A stretch of 64,000 nucleotides of DNA from an uncultured Acidobacteriaceae bacterium (GTDB lineage Bacteria > Acidobacteriota > Terriglobia > Terriglobales > Acidobacteriaceae). Position 1 is the first letter of the stretch. Every line of letters starts with the position of its first letter. The stretch spans positions 1 through 64,000 of the forward strand of contig CAIWFH010000042.1 of NCBI GenBank assembly GCA_903911925.1, read 5' to 3'. A program made the position numbers and the translations under genes. Under the pieces are notes generated by a model. That model searched no databases. It was not told the DNA's origin and was given only the letters and a program-made list of their open reading frames with translations. Positions 18,072 to 26,866 of this stretch are shown in pieces.

Positions 18072-19124
18072 CTACCTGGCGTAGAAGCGGTAGCGAATGT
18101 TCCAGTACGCCGTCTCGCCCGGCGCGATCTTGAGGTGAACGTAGCCCTCCGGGCAGACCGTGGAGCGGATGGACCAGAAAACAACGCGTGAGAGCGGCAT
18201 GTCTGCGGTTTCCTCCACGCCCACACCCGTCTTGCGGTTTTCAACCGAAATATCGAAATCGGAAACAGCGCCGGAGAAGCCTGACAGGTGGGTGTAAGCG
18301 AATTCGCTGCCCTGCAGTTCGCGCGCGTAGCCGAGTTCCTTGCCTGCGATGCTGGCACCGTTGGTCAGCGGCTCTTTCACCGTGGGAGTGAAGGGGAACC
18401 GGACCACCATGTCCGGGCCCGTCGGCGCGTTGTCGAGCATGTAGAAGTCGTGGTTGTAGACCTGGGTATCGATGGTCTCGGTGCCGGTGTTTTTCAACTC
18501 ATGCTCAAGGATGAGAACCGGCTCATGCGGATCGAGCTTCAGGGTCTTTTTGTAAGCGTAGGCTATGCCGATGGGCGACTTCAGAACTTGCTGAAATGAG
18601 ACGCTGCTTGCCGATTTGCGGACCGTCCATTTGCCCGAATCGATCATGGGATAGGTGAAGGAAAAAGTGAAGGGCTTCTCGTCTACACGGCGCAGTACGC
18701 CCACGCCGAGCTTGACGAACGGATCGCCGGGCTTGGCCTGGTCGTATCCATTTGCACTTTCGGCGTCGCTCGAACGGAAATCCTCAACCGGGCCGGAGAT
18801 GGAGTCGTTCAGGTACGGATCGTACTTGGGAAACCAGACGCCAAAGTAGCTGTGCCCCTTGTAGGCCAGGCATCCCACCACGCCCGACCAGTCAAAGCGC
18901 GTGCCGCGATAGTAGCCGGTCTTTGCATCGGGCAGGTAGACAACGGCGTTGACCTGGCCGTTGGAGATTGCGGCCTTGGGATAGCTGGTTTGCTCGTTGG
19001 CATTGCAAGTGGAGGATGCGGCGTCCGGTGCGGCCAATCCAGATCTGGCCGAAAAAACGAAAATAGAACAGGCCGCAAGGACCAGTGCGAAGAACTTTCC
19101 GCTGACAATTTTAGTTTCGATCAT
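18072..19124 (-). CDS. Secreted protein, possibly mutarotase-like fold, unknown function
   Basis: A 350-aa protein with an N-terminal signal peptide (~1-31). The body is beta-rich with NHDFYML, ELKNTGT and EPVLILEHEL, which remind me of galactose-mutarotase-like (aldose 1-epimerase superfamily) proteins that bind sugars; this is resemblance only, no catalytic pair is assigned. It sits on the opposite strand between cdd and deoA, ending 16 nt from the cdd stop. Confidence 0.7.
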   Translation of the reverse strand: MIETKIVSGKFFALVLAACSIFVFSARSGLAAPDAASSTCNANEQTSYPKAAISNGQVNAVVYLPDAKTGYYRGTRFDWSGVVGCLAYKGHSYFGVWFPKYDPYLNDSISGPVEDFRSSDAESANGYDQAKPGDPFVKLGVGVLRRVDEKPFTFSFTYPMIDSGKWTVRKSASSVSFQQVLKSPIGIAYAYKKTLKLDPHEPVLILEHELKNTGTETIDTQVYNHDFYMLDNAPTGPDMVVRFPFTPTVKEPLTNGASIAGKELGYARELQGSEFAYTHLSGFSGAVSDFDISVENRKTGVGVEETADMPLSRVVFWSIRSTVCPEGYVHLKIAPGETAYWNIRYRFYAR

Positions 19125-19353
19125 TTTCGAGATAGGCTCCCCTTACTGAAGAACCATTATCTCTCAACGCGTGTGGTGTCCCCCAGAGTTCCTCGCTCGG
19201 GTTGGATATTTCAACCGCAAATGCTGCGCTCTGGCTGACAGTAACTTCTTACTGCGAACTTTGAAGACCGGGCGTTCCGGAGCAAGAACGCGCCACTCGA
19301 TTACCCCGGCTTGCGATAATTCCATCAGTCAACAGATTGAGGTCGCATTGGTT

Positions 19354-20730
19354 ATGTCGAATTCTGCCCCCGCCCCGCTGCATGTCGTCGACCTGATTCG
19401 CAAAAAGCGGGATGGCGGCGCCCTCAACGCGCGCGAAATTGGATTTCTGGCGGCCGGGGCAGCGAACGGCTCCGTTCCGCTGGAGCAGCTTTCAGCGTGG
19501 CTGATGGCGGCGTGGCTGCGCGGGCTTTCGCTGACCGAAACACAGGCGCTGACGCTGGCCATGCGCGACTCGGGCGAGAAATTCTCGACTGCTCGGCTGG
19601 GCAAGGTGGCTGTCGATAAGCACTCGACCGGCGGGGTAGGCGACAAGACCAGCTTCCTGGTGGCTCCGCTGGCCGCGGCATGCGGACTGGCAGTGCCCAT
19701 GATCAGTGGGCGGGCGCTGGGGCACACAGGCGGCACCCTGGACAAACTTGAAGCCATCCCTGGTTTCCAAACAGCTTTGACACTGTCTGAATTTGAGACA
19801 GTTTTGGAAAAGTGCGGCGCTTCTATCGTGAGCCAGACGTTGGCGTTGGTTCCGGCCGACCGGGTACTTTATGCGCTGCGTGACCGGACGGCCACTGTTG
19901 AGAGTCCGGGGCTGATTTGCGCATCGATCCTGAGCAAGAAGCTGGCCGCGGGGCTGGACGCGCTGGTGCTGGACGTGAAAACAGGGTCGGGGGCCTTCAT
20001 GAGCAAGCGGGAGGATGCTGAATACCTGGCGGCCCTGATGGTGGCCACGGCAGAAGGCGCTGGAACGCGCACCGTGGCGCTGATGACCGACATGGGGCAG
20101 CCGTTGGGGCGCATGGCCGGCAACTGGATCGAACTGGTCGAATCGGTCGAATTGTTGCGTGGGCAGCGGAACCCGGAGAGCGAAGACCTGCGCGAACTGT
20201 CGCTGGCCCTTGCTGGGTGGATGATTCACTTGGGCGGGAAGGCTGCAACCCCGGAAATGGGCCGCCAACTCGCTGATACTGCTCTTGCCAATGGCTATGC
20301 GCTCCGCGTGTTTCTTGAAATGGTGGCCGCGCAGGGAGGCGAGGTTTCGGTCTTTGACGACATCGGTGCATTCCACAAACCGGGCGCGACGATGGTAGTC
20401 GAGGCCTGGGCAAGCGGATTCGTCGCGGAGATGGACACCACAGCGCTGGGCTGGGCTGTGCAGCGGCTCGGCGCAGGCCGAGAGAAGGCCGGCGAGCCTG
20501 TGGATCCGTACGCCGGGATCGAGTTCCGCGCGCGGCGCGGGGCGCGCGTGAAAGCAGGGCAGCCTTTCGCGACGCTGTATGCAACCAGCGAGGATATGCT
20601 TGCAGAGCCTGCGGAATTGATACGCGCAGCAGTCACGATTCAAGATGCTCCCCCGCGGCCCGTGCCCCTGGTAAGCCGCATTTTTACGCGCGAAGCAGCC
20701 GATGCTTACCTCAAGGATGCTGTAAGGTAA
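19354..20730 (+). CDS. deoA: Pyrimidine-nucleoside / thymidine phosphorylase
   Basis: Cleaves thymidine/uridine with phosphate to base plus (deoxy)ribose 1-phosphate, 458 aa. The phosphate-binding motif KHSTGGVGDKTS and the family signature SGRALGHTGGTLDKLE are intact; a C-terminal PYNP-type alpha/beta domain follows. ATG 19354 is chosen; the upstream 61 codons have no protein-like composition. The organism may use it as a broad pyrimidine phosphorylase (pdp) rather than a strict thymidine enzyme. Its product base and sugar phosphate fit with neighbouring cdd and nupC. Confidence 0.93.
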   Translation: MSNSAPAPLHVVDLIRKKRDGGALNAREIGFLAAGAANGSVPLEQLSAWLMAAWLRGLSLTETQALTLAMRDSGEKFSTARLGKVAVDKHSTGGVGDKTSFLVAPLAAACGLAVPMISGRALGHTGGTLDKLEAIPGFQTALTLSEFETVLEKCGASIVSQTLALVPADRVLYALRDRTATVESPGLICASILSKKLAAGLDALVLDVKTGSGAFMSKREDAEYLAALMVATAEGAGTRTVALMTDMGQPLGRMAGNWIELVESVELLRGQRNPESEDLRELSLALAGWMIHLGGKAATPEMGRQLADTALANGYALRVFLEMVAAQGGEVSVFDDIGAFHKPGATMVVEAWASGFVAEMDTTALGWAVQRLGAGREKAGEPVDPYAGIEFRARRGARVKAGQPFATLYATSEDMLAEPAELIRAAVTIQDAPPRPVPLVSRIFTREAADAYLKDAVR

Positions 20731-20733
20731 CCG

Positions 20734-20870
20734 AAGAACAGTGAACAGAGAACAGCGGACAGCGAGCGTGATCTGGAAGTGTCCATTCCTTGAAACACAG
20801 CCCGCGCCGGAGATTGGCCACTAATCACTAACCACTGATCACTAACCACTGTTCACTAACCACTGTTCTT
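20734..20870. repeat. 137-bp element with terminal inverted repeats and three 13-mer direct repeats
   Basis: AAGAACAGTG (20734-20743) and CACTGTTCTT (20861-20870) are perfect 10-bp inverted ends. Inside the right half TCACTAACCACTG occurs three times (20825-20837, 20839-20851, 20853-20865) with a 14-nt period. A second inverted pair, AGTGAACAG (20740) / CTGTTCACT (20849), is nested. It fills the deoA-nupC spacer and ends just before the nupC SD. Confidence 0.8.
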
Positions 20871-20883
20871 CAAGGAGTTTGAC

Positions 20884-22116
20884 TTGGATCGATTTACGGG
20901 GGTGCTGGGGATTCTCGCCGTGCTGCTGGCGGCGTGGCTGGGTTCAACCAACCGCCGGCAGATTCGCTGGCGCACGGTCGGCTGGGGACTGGGGCTGCAA
21001 CTGCTCTTCGCCTTCTGCGTACTGCGCTTCGACTACGGACAGCGAGCGATGGCGTGGGCCGGCGGCATAGTGAACACCATGCTCGGCTCTACGGCGGCAG
21101 GCACCAGGCTGGTGTTTGGCGCGCTGGGCACGCCCAATACTTCGCTCGGCTCGATCTTCGCCTTCCAGGTGCTGCCCACTGTCATTTTCATCTCCGCGTT
21201 TTTCGCCGTGCTCTACCACATCGGCGTGATGCAGATCGTGATACGCGCGCTGGCCTGGGTCATGCTGAAGACCATGCGCATCTCGGGCGCCGAGAGCATG
21301 AATGTGGCGGCAAGCATCTTCATGGGCCAAACCGAGGCGCCGCTCACGATTCGGCCGTTTTTGAAAGGCGCCACCCGCAGCGAACTGATGACCATCATGA
21401 CCAGCGGAATGGCGCACGTTTCTGGCGGCATCATGGCCATGTACATCGCCCAGGGAGTGGAAGCAAAGCACCTGCTGGCCGCGGTCATCATGACCTCGCC
21501 GGGCACGATCCTGATGGCCAAGATGCTGGTGCCGGAGACGGAAGTGCCGGCCACCGAAGGGCGCGTCGTCATGCCCAAGGACGAGTTGCACAAGGACGAG
21601 AACCTGATTGGAGCTATCGCTCGCGGCACCATCGATGGCGGCAGGCTGGCCTTCAACATCGCCATCATGTTGATAAGTTTTCTGGCGTTGGTGGCGCTGC
21701 TTGACAGTGTGCTGGGCTGGACGCACGGGCTCTATTACATGCACTGGGTTCCAGGTTCGCTGGGACAGATTCTGGGATTCATGTTTGCGCCGGTGGCTTG
21801 GCTGATCGGCGTTCCGTGGCGCGATTGCGGCATCATCGGCAACCTGCTGGGCACGCGCATGGCGCTGAACGAGGTGATCGCCTATATTTCGCTGGGTGCG
21901 CAGCGCGCCGCATTGTCGCCGCGTTCGTTTACCATCGCCACCTTTGCGCTATGCGGATTCGCAAACCTGAGTTCCATCGGCATTCAGATCGGCGGCATCA
22001 GCGCTCTGGTCCCAGAACGGCGCAACGAACTGGCGCAACTTGGCGTGCGCGCCATGCTCGCCGGCACCATGGCCAACCTCATCTCGGCGTCGATTGCCGG
22101 GATGTTTCTGGGATAG
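20884..22116 (+). CDS. nupC: NupC-family concentrative nucleoside transporter
   Basis: Inner-membrane cation-coupled nucleoside importer, 410 aa with about eight to ten hydrophobic segments. Family hallmarks include GQTEAPL, FMSGMAHVSGG-type sequence (TSGMAHVSGGIMA), and NEVIAY with FANLSSIGIQIGG near the C-terminus. The start is TTG 20884, preceded by a strong AAGGAG at ~20872. Downstream of deoA, it supplies the substrates that deoA and cdd process. Confidence 0.93.
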   Translation: MDRFTGVLGILAVLLAAWLGSTNRRQIRWRTVGWGLGLQLLFAFCVLRFDYGQRAMAWAGGIVNTMLGSTAAGTRLVFGALGTPNTSLGSIFAFQVLPTVIFISAFFAVLYHIGVMQIVIRALAWVMLKTMRISGAESMNVAASIFMGQTEAPLTIRPFLKGATRSELMTIMTSGMAHVSGGIMAMYIAQGVEAKHLLAAVIMTSPGTILMAKMLVPETEVPATEGRVVMPKDELHKDENLIGAIARGTIDGGRLAFNIAIMLISFLALVALLDSVLGWTHGLYYMHWVPGSLGQILGFMFAPVAWLIGVPWRDCGIIGNLLGTRMALNEVIAYISLGAQRAALSPRSFTIATFALCGFANLSSIGIQIGGISALVPERRNELAQLGVRAMLAGTMANLISASIAGMFLG

Positions 22117-22280
22117 AGGGGAGCATGCCAATTGCGGCGGCGGCTCGCATTGCATCCATGTCCGGCGCGTGATAGATTTTTCACGATCTCCAAAACAATG
22201 AAGCGGCGCTGCAAATAGTCTCGCTGGACACTGCCCGGCCGCGCCATTTCAGGAGAGAACTCCCGCACCATGGAGTCTGT

Positions 22281-22907
22281 ATGTCGCGCCTTCTTCTGCC
22301 TGGCGGTATCCTAATTGCCGCCTTCGCAGCTTCGCTTGCCGCTTGCGGGCAAGATCAGCCCCAGCAATCCAGTTCCGGGAATTCCGCCTTTACCGCAGAT
22401 TACCCAAAGTACCGGCCGGGAATCTTCATCCAGGGGGCGTCATGGGTTGAAGTCCATAACCAAATGCCGGCCAAGACCAGGGTCGCTCACGGAGTGGCTG
22501 CCTCTCTTTCCTACGGCATGGTGCCAGCCAAAGTTGTGGCAGAGTACGACGGCGAGCACGCGGCCGCCCAGGTAGATAGCGGACAGATCACCATCTGCAT
22601 CTGCCATATTCTGTCTCTGCCCGGCACGCCGACTATTGTTCAGCTTCATGCAAAGAAAGGTGCTCGCGAACTCGATGGCGGCAAGATGATCGTTTATCCC
22701 ATCGTGGGCGGAAGCAAGATGGCAGACGCCAAAAAGAGCGACCTTGTCCCTGTCATTCAGGAACAGCCCGAGAATCAGGTTTGGCTCGTTCGTCCTCAGT
22801 CGCCGCTTGAGCCCGGTGAATACGCCCTGATGCTCGGCACGCAAAACATTAACATCTACCCGTTTACCGTTGCCGCCCCGCCTGCTGGTGCCGCTCCACC
22901 GCAATGA
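22281..22907 (+). CDS. Putative lipoprotein of unknown function
   Basis: A 208-aa protein with a lipoprotein signal peptide: lipobox LAAC at ~18-21 followed by a Gln/Ser-rich linker. ATG 22281 follows TGGAG. The mature part contains QITICICHI and EPGEYALMLGTQNINIYPF, suggesting a beta-sandwich; not recognised. Monocistronic by spacing. Confidence 0.72.
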   Translation: MSRLLLPGGILIAAFAASLAACGQDQPQQSSSGNSAFTADYPKYRPGIFIQGASWVEVHNQMPAKTRVAHGVAASLSYGMVPAKVVAEYDGEHAAAQVDSGQITICICHILSLPGTPTIVQLHAKKGARELDGGKMIVYPIVGGSKMADAKKSDLVPVIQEQPENQVWLVRPQSPLEPGEYALMLGTQNINIYPFTVAAPPAGAAPPQ

Positions 22908-22966
22908 AGCTGGTTCTGCTTGCGGACCTGTTTCTGGGTTAGCATTCTTATCGGAGGATCCCGCCG

Positions 22967-23662
22967 ATGAGCGACCCGCAATTGCAAAACCTGCTTAAGG
23001 AATTTGCGAACGGACGCACGGACCTGGTTTTTGATCTTGTCGCCAAGGGTTGCGGCACGGGCTTCAAAGACGAGGATGGCGTTTCGCTGATGCAACATTG
23101 CGCTTACTACGGCGACGTGAGCGCATTGCGCTTTCTTCTGTCGAAAGGGGAATCTCTCGACACGCTGGAAGAAAACCTTGGTCTCGAGGGCGTGTGCTTC
23201 CACGGCCATTGGAGACTATGTAAATTCCTGCTGGAACAGGGCGCGGACGCGAATCGCCCGTCGCCGGACACAGGCGAGACTCCGCTACACGCCGCCTTGT
23301 GCAACACCGACCGCTTGCTCTACGACCGCGTACTCACAGTGCTTCTGGCCCATGGAGCCAGCCCGAATGCCGCAACAACGCCGGGCGCCGAGACGGGCGG
23401 GTTCATGCGCGACTGCAGAACCAAGGGCGAAACACCGCTGCATCGCGCCGCGGCCTTCGGCAACGTGGAAACCATCCGCATGTTGAAGGATGCCGGGGCC
23501 GTGGTGGATGCCAAAGACGCCAACGGCGATACGCCGCTCTCGTGGGCCAGTTGGTATGGGCGCCCGACTCCGATCCTGCGCGAGTTGCTTTATGGCAACT
23601 TTCGCATTCGTCCGGAGAATCAGCCGATGAGGGCCAACCTGCTGGGAAAACCGATGGCGTAA
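22967..23662 (+). CDS. Ankyrin-repeat protein
   Basis: A 231-aa cytoplasmic protein with GGAGG 8 nt before ATG 22967. About five ankyrin repeats are visible, e.g. TGETPLHAALC, KGETPLHRAAAFGN and NGDTPLSWASWYG. Such proteins mediate protein binding; no partner is suggested by the neighbours. No signal peptide. Confidence 0.88.
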   Translation: MSDPQLQNLLKEFANGRTDLVFDLVAKGCGTGFKDEDGVSLMQHCAYYGDVSALRFLLSKGESLDTLEENLGLEGVCFHGHWRLCKFLLEQGADANRPSPDTGETPLHAALCNTDRLLYDRVLTVLLAHGASPNAATTPGAETGGFMRDCRTKGETPLHRAAAFGNVETIRMLKDAGAVVDAKDANGDTPLSWASWYGRPTPILRELLYGNFRIRPENQPMRANLLGKPMA

Positions 23663-23679
23663 CAAATGGGCCGGGGAGC

Positions 23680-23724
23680 CCCACCCTCGCCGCATCCTTG
23701 TTTTTGCGGAGAAAGTGGGACACC
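23680..23724 (+). repeat. Degenerate stem-loop of the palindromic family
   Basis: CCCACCCTCGCCGCA, loop TCCTTGTTTT, TGCGGAGAAAGTGGG, then ACACCCCA: 12 of 15 arm positions pair. The outer CCCA...TGGG-ACACCC layout matches the family. It separates the convergent ankyrin and aldehyde dehydrogenase genes and could serve as a structured 3' end. Confidence 0.6.
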
Positions 23725-23756
23725 CCATCGGTCCGTTTCAGCAGGCTTCCGTCAGT

Positions 23757-25259
23757 TCAAAGCGCTACCGTGACCGCCTTCACCTCGGTGTAGTTGTGCA
23801 GCACTTCTGCGCCCATTTCACGGCCCCATCCTGATTGCTTGTATCCGCCGAACGGCAGCGACGCGTCGAAGACATTGTGGCAGTTGACCCAAACGGTTCC
23901 GGCGCGCAAGCCGCGAGCCACCTTGTGGGCCAGGCTGATGTTTTGCGTCCACACTGAAGCCGCGAGGCCGAACACCGTATCGTTGGCGCGCTTGACGATG
24001 CGCTCCACATCTTCGTCCCCGAAAGGCACGGCGCACACCACGGGTCCGAAGATCTCTTCCTGCACGACTTTCATATTCGAGTTGGTGTTTGTGAGCACGG
24101 TCGGGCGCACAAAGTAGCCGCGCTCCACGCCCGAAATCGGCCCGCCTGCCGCGACGTGCGCGCCCTCGGCGATGCCCGACTCAATGTAGCCCACCACTTT
24201 GCGGTACTGCTCGTCGCTGACCAGCGGACCCATCTGGCACGAGGGGTCGAGGCCCGGCGCCATTTTGATCTCCGCGGCTGCGCGGCTGACGCCTTCCACA
24301 ACCTGATCGAAAATTTTCTCGTGCGCATAGAGGCGCGAACCGGCGCAGCAGCACTGGCCCTGGTTGAAGAAGATGGCGCTGGCCGTGCCCGCAATCGCCT
24401 CGTCGAGCTTCGCATCCGGGAAGACGATGGCCGGAGATTTTCCGCCCAATTCGAGTGAGACTTTTTTGAGGTTCCCGGCTGCGGCATGGACGATTAGCCT
24501 GCCCACCTCTGTCGATCCCGTGAAAGCTATCTTGTCAACAAGATCGTGGGCGGCCAGGGGCGCGCCTGCGCCTTCGCCGAAGCCGGTCAGCACGTTCGCA
24601 ACCCCAGGCGGGAAGCCTGCTTCGGCAATCAGTTGCGCCAGGCGCAGGCCACTGAGCGGAGTCTGCTCGGCCAGTTTCAGGACCAGAGTGCAGCCGCAGG
24701 CCAGTGCCGGAGCGATCTTCCAGGCAGCCATCAGCAGCGGAAAGTTCCACGGGATGATCTGCCCAACCACGCCAATGGGTTCGCGCATGGTGTAGGAGTG
24801 AAAATCGTATCCCGCCGAGAGCGGCAGGGTGGTTCCAGAAATCTTGGTGGCCCAGCCGGCCATGTAGCGGAACATGTCCACGGTCAGCGGCACATCGGCA
24901 ACGCGCGCAACAGAATACGGCTTGCCGTTGTCTACCGACTCGATTTCAGCGAATTCGTCGAGATGCTTTTCTACCAGGTCGGCGAGTCTCCACAGCAGGC
25001 GGCCCCGCTCTGAGGGCAAAATGCGGGGCCAGGGCCCCTCGTCGAAGGCGCGGCGCGCCGCAAGAACCGCGCGATTTACATCCTCGGCCTCCGCTTCGGG
25101 CACATGAGTGATCACGTCGCCGGTTGCGGGATTGTAAACGGGAAAGGTCTTGCCGGAGGCCGATTCCACAAAGCGGCCGTCGATGAAGATGCGATGAGCT
25201 TGGGTGACGAAGTCAGCTGTTCTGCGACTGACCAGGGGGTCGACAGTAAGAGTAGCCAT
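23757..25259 (-). CDS. NAD(P)-dependent aldehyde dehydrogenase
   Basis: Oxidises an aldehyde to the acid, 500 aa, cytosolic. The catalytic cysteine is in NQGQCCCAGS and the general base Glu in LELGGKSP; the N-terminus FIDGRFVESASGKTF and C-terminus FGGYKQSGWGRE are typical of the retinal/betaine-type class. ATG 25259 has GAGG upstream; the 46-codon extension is rejected. Substrate not predictable. Confidence 0.92.
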   Translation of the reverse strand: MATLTVDPLVSRRTADFVTQAHRIFIDGRFVESASGKTFPVYNPATGDVITHVPEAEAEDVNRAVLAARRAFDEGPWPRILPSERGRLLWRLADLVEKHLDEFAEIESVDNGKPYSVARVADVPLTVDMFRYMAGWATKISGTTLPLSAGYDFHSYTMREPIGVVGQIIPWNFPLLMAAWKIAPALACGCTLVLKLAEQTPLSGLRLAQLIAEAGFPPGVANVLTGFGEGAGAPLAAHDLVDKIAFTGSTEVGRLIVHAAAGNLKKVSLELGGKSPAIVFPDAKLDEAIAGTASAIFFNQGQCCCAGSRLYAHEKIFDQVVEGVSRAAAEIKMAPGLDPSCQMGPLVSDEQYRKVVGYIESGIAEGAHVAAGGPISGVERGYFVRPTVLTNTNSNMKVVQEEIFGPVVCAVPFGDEDVERIVKRANDTVFGLAASVWTQNISLAHKVARGLRAGTVWVNCHNVFDASLPFGGYKQSGWGREMGAEVLHNYTEVKAVTVAL

Positions 25260-25497
25260 GGTTTGACCTCGGATGCGGCCGGTCACGCCGAAGCGGGGAT
25301 ACTGCTGGGAAGCGCTTCTAGCCGCTCTCCCGGGGACAATTGCTATCGGGGAAGATTGTCCAAATCCTGGAACGGCGCGTGCCGAGTGTCGCACCAAAGA
25401 ACACTACCACCAGGAATGGCGGATTGACCAGATGCCGCCAGGTTGTGGTTTCTGCAAGCCATCAAAACAAAGGGTTAGCGCCGGTCACAACCGCAAG

Positions 25498-26862
25498 CTA
25501 TGCCCCTAACTCCGCGCGAATCGCCTCTGCAATCCCGTCCGCAAGCCGCCGCATGGCTTCTTCGCTTTCCGCTTCGATCATCACCCGCGCCAGCGTCTCG
25601 GTGCCGGAGTAACGAATCACCACGCGTCCAGAGTCCTTTAACTCTTCCTCAGCCGCGCGAATCCGCTCAGCCACCGCCGGAATTCCCTCAAGCGGCCGCC
25701 TCTCGCGCACCTTCACATTCACAATTACCTGCGGAAAGACCTTCAAATCCGCGGTCAGTTCCTCAATGCTCTTCCCGGTGCGCGCAATCAGGTCCAGCAC
25801 CACCAGGGCAGTCAACAACCCGTCGCCAGTCGTCGCCAGGTGCGGCAGCAGGATGTGCCCGGACTGTTCGCCGCCCAGCGCGGCATTGTGTGCCAACATC
25901 TGTTCCAGAACGTAACGGTCGCCCACCGGAGCGCGCAGCATTTTAATGCCGGAGCGCTTCAGCGCCGCCTCCAGCCCCATGTTCGACATGGTGGTAGCCA
26001 CCACCAGGTCGCCGGTCAGCAGTCCGCGCGCCTTCAAATCGCGCGCCACCATCAGCAGGATCGCGTCTCCGTTGATGACGTTATTGTGCGTGCCGGCCAG
26101 CATGCAGCGGTCTGCGTCGCCATCGAAAGTCAGCCCCAGGTTCGCCCCGCGCTCCACCACTTCAGTCGCAACCAATGCCGGATGCAGCGCCCCGCAGCCA
26201 TCGTTGATGTTGCGCCCGTCGGGCCCAATGTTCAGCAGGGTTACGTCTCCGCCCAGGCGGCGAAATAGCGCCGGCGCAACCGCCGCGGCTGCCCCATTGG
26301 CGCAGTCGGCCACTACGCGCAGCCCTGCAAGCGAAAGCCCCGGCACGCACCTGAGCAGAAACTCGATGTAGTCCGCCTGCAGCGCCGCGTTGCCTTCGAC
26401 CGCCGGCAGGGTCTCCACATCGGGAGCGGAGATTTGCGCCGCATGGTGCTTTATCTCTTCCTCCATCGCCAGTTCCAGCGCGTCCGCCAATTTGAAACCG
26501 TCAGCGCCAAACAGCTTGATGCCGTTGTCGCGCCAGGGATTGTGCGATGCGGAGATCACCACGCCGGCCTGGAACCCATGCGTATGGGCCAGGAACGCCA
26601 CCGCCGGAGTGGGCACAACGCCCGCACTTTCCACGCGCGCTCCCGCTTCCCTCAATCCCGCTGCCAGCGTTGCCGCGATCCAGGGGCTCGATTCGCGGGT
26701 GTCCCGGCCCAGAATCACCCTCGGTGTCCCGGCATCTCTCGGCAGCGAATGGCCCAGCGCCAGCCCACACGCGTACACCGTGGTTGGGTCAAGAGGCGCC
26801 TGGCCGGCAACGCCTCGAATGCCGTCGGTGCCGAAGAGTTTGCGTGCGTTCGCAGTTTTCAT
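25498..26862 (-). CDS. glmM: Phosphoglucosamine mutase
   Basis: Interconverts glucosamine 6- and 1-phosphate for UDP-GlcNAc and peptidoglycan, 454 aa. FGTDGIRG at the N-terminus, phosphoserine loop ISASHNP, metal site DGDADR and the C-terminal phosphate loop RYSGTE are all present. ATG 26862 lies 4 nt after the xseA stop, so the two are coupled. Confidence 0.95.
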   Translation of the reverse strand: MKTANARKLFGTDGIRGVAGQAPLDPTTVYACGLALGHSLPRDAGTPRVILGRDTRESSPWIAATLAAGLREAGARVESAGVVPTPAVAFLAHTHGFQAGVVISASHNPWRDNGIKLFGADGFKLADALELAMEEEIKHHAAQISAPDVETLPAVEGNAALQADYIEFLLRCVPGLSLAGLRVVADCANGAAAAVAPALFRRLGGDVTLLNIGPDGRNINDGCGALHPALVATEVVERGANLGLTFDGDADRCMLAGTHNNVINGDAILLMVARDLKARGLLTGDLVVATTMSNMGLEAALKRSGIKMLRAPVGDRYVLEQMLAHNAALGGEQSGHILLPHLATTGDGLLTALVVLDLIARTGKSIEELTADLKVFPQVIVNVKVRERRPLEGIPAVAERIRAAEEELKDSGRVVIRYSGTETLARVMIEAESEEAMRRLADGIAEAIRAELGA

Positions 26863-26866
26863 AAGC

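Noticed and set aside
19492..20643. 383-codon open frame antisense to deoA
   Set aside because: Fully covered by deoA with all catalytic motifs; shadow frame.
20825..20865. CRISPR repeats before nupC
   Set aside because: 13-mers with one-base spacing are a tandem repeat, not spaced repeats.
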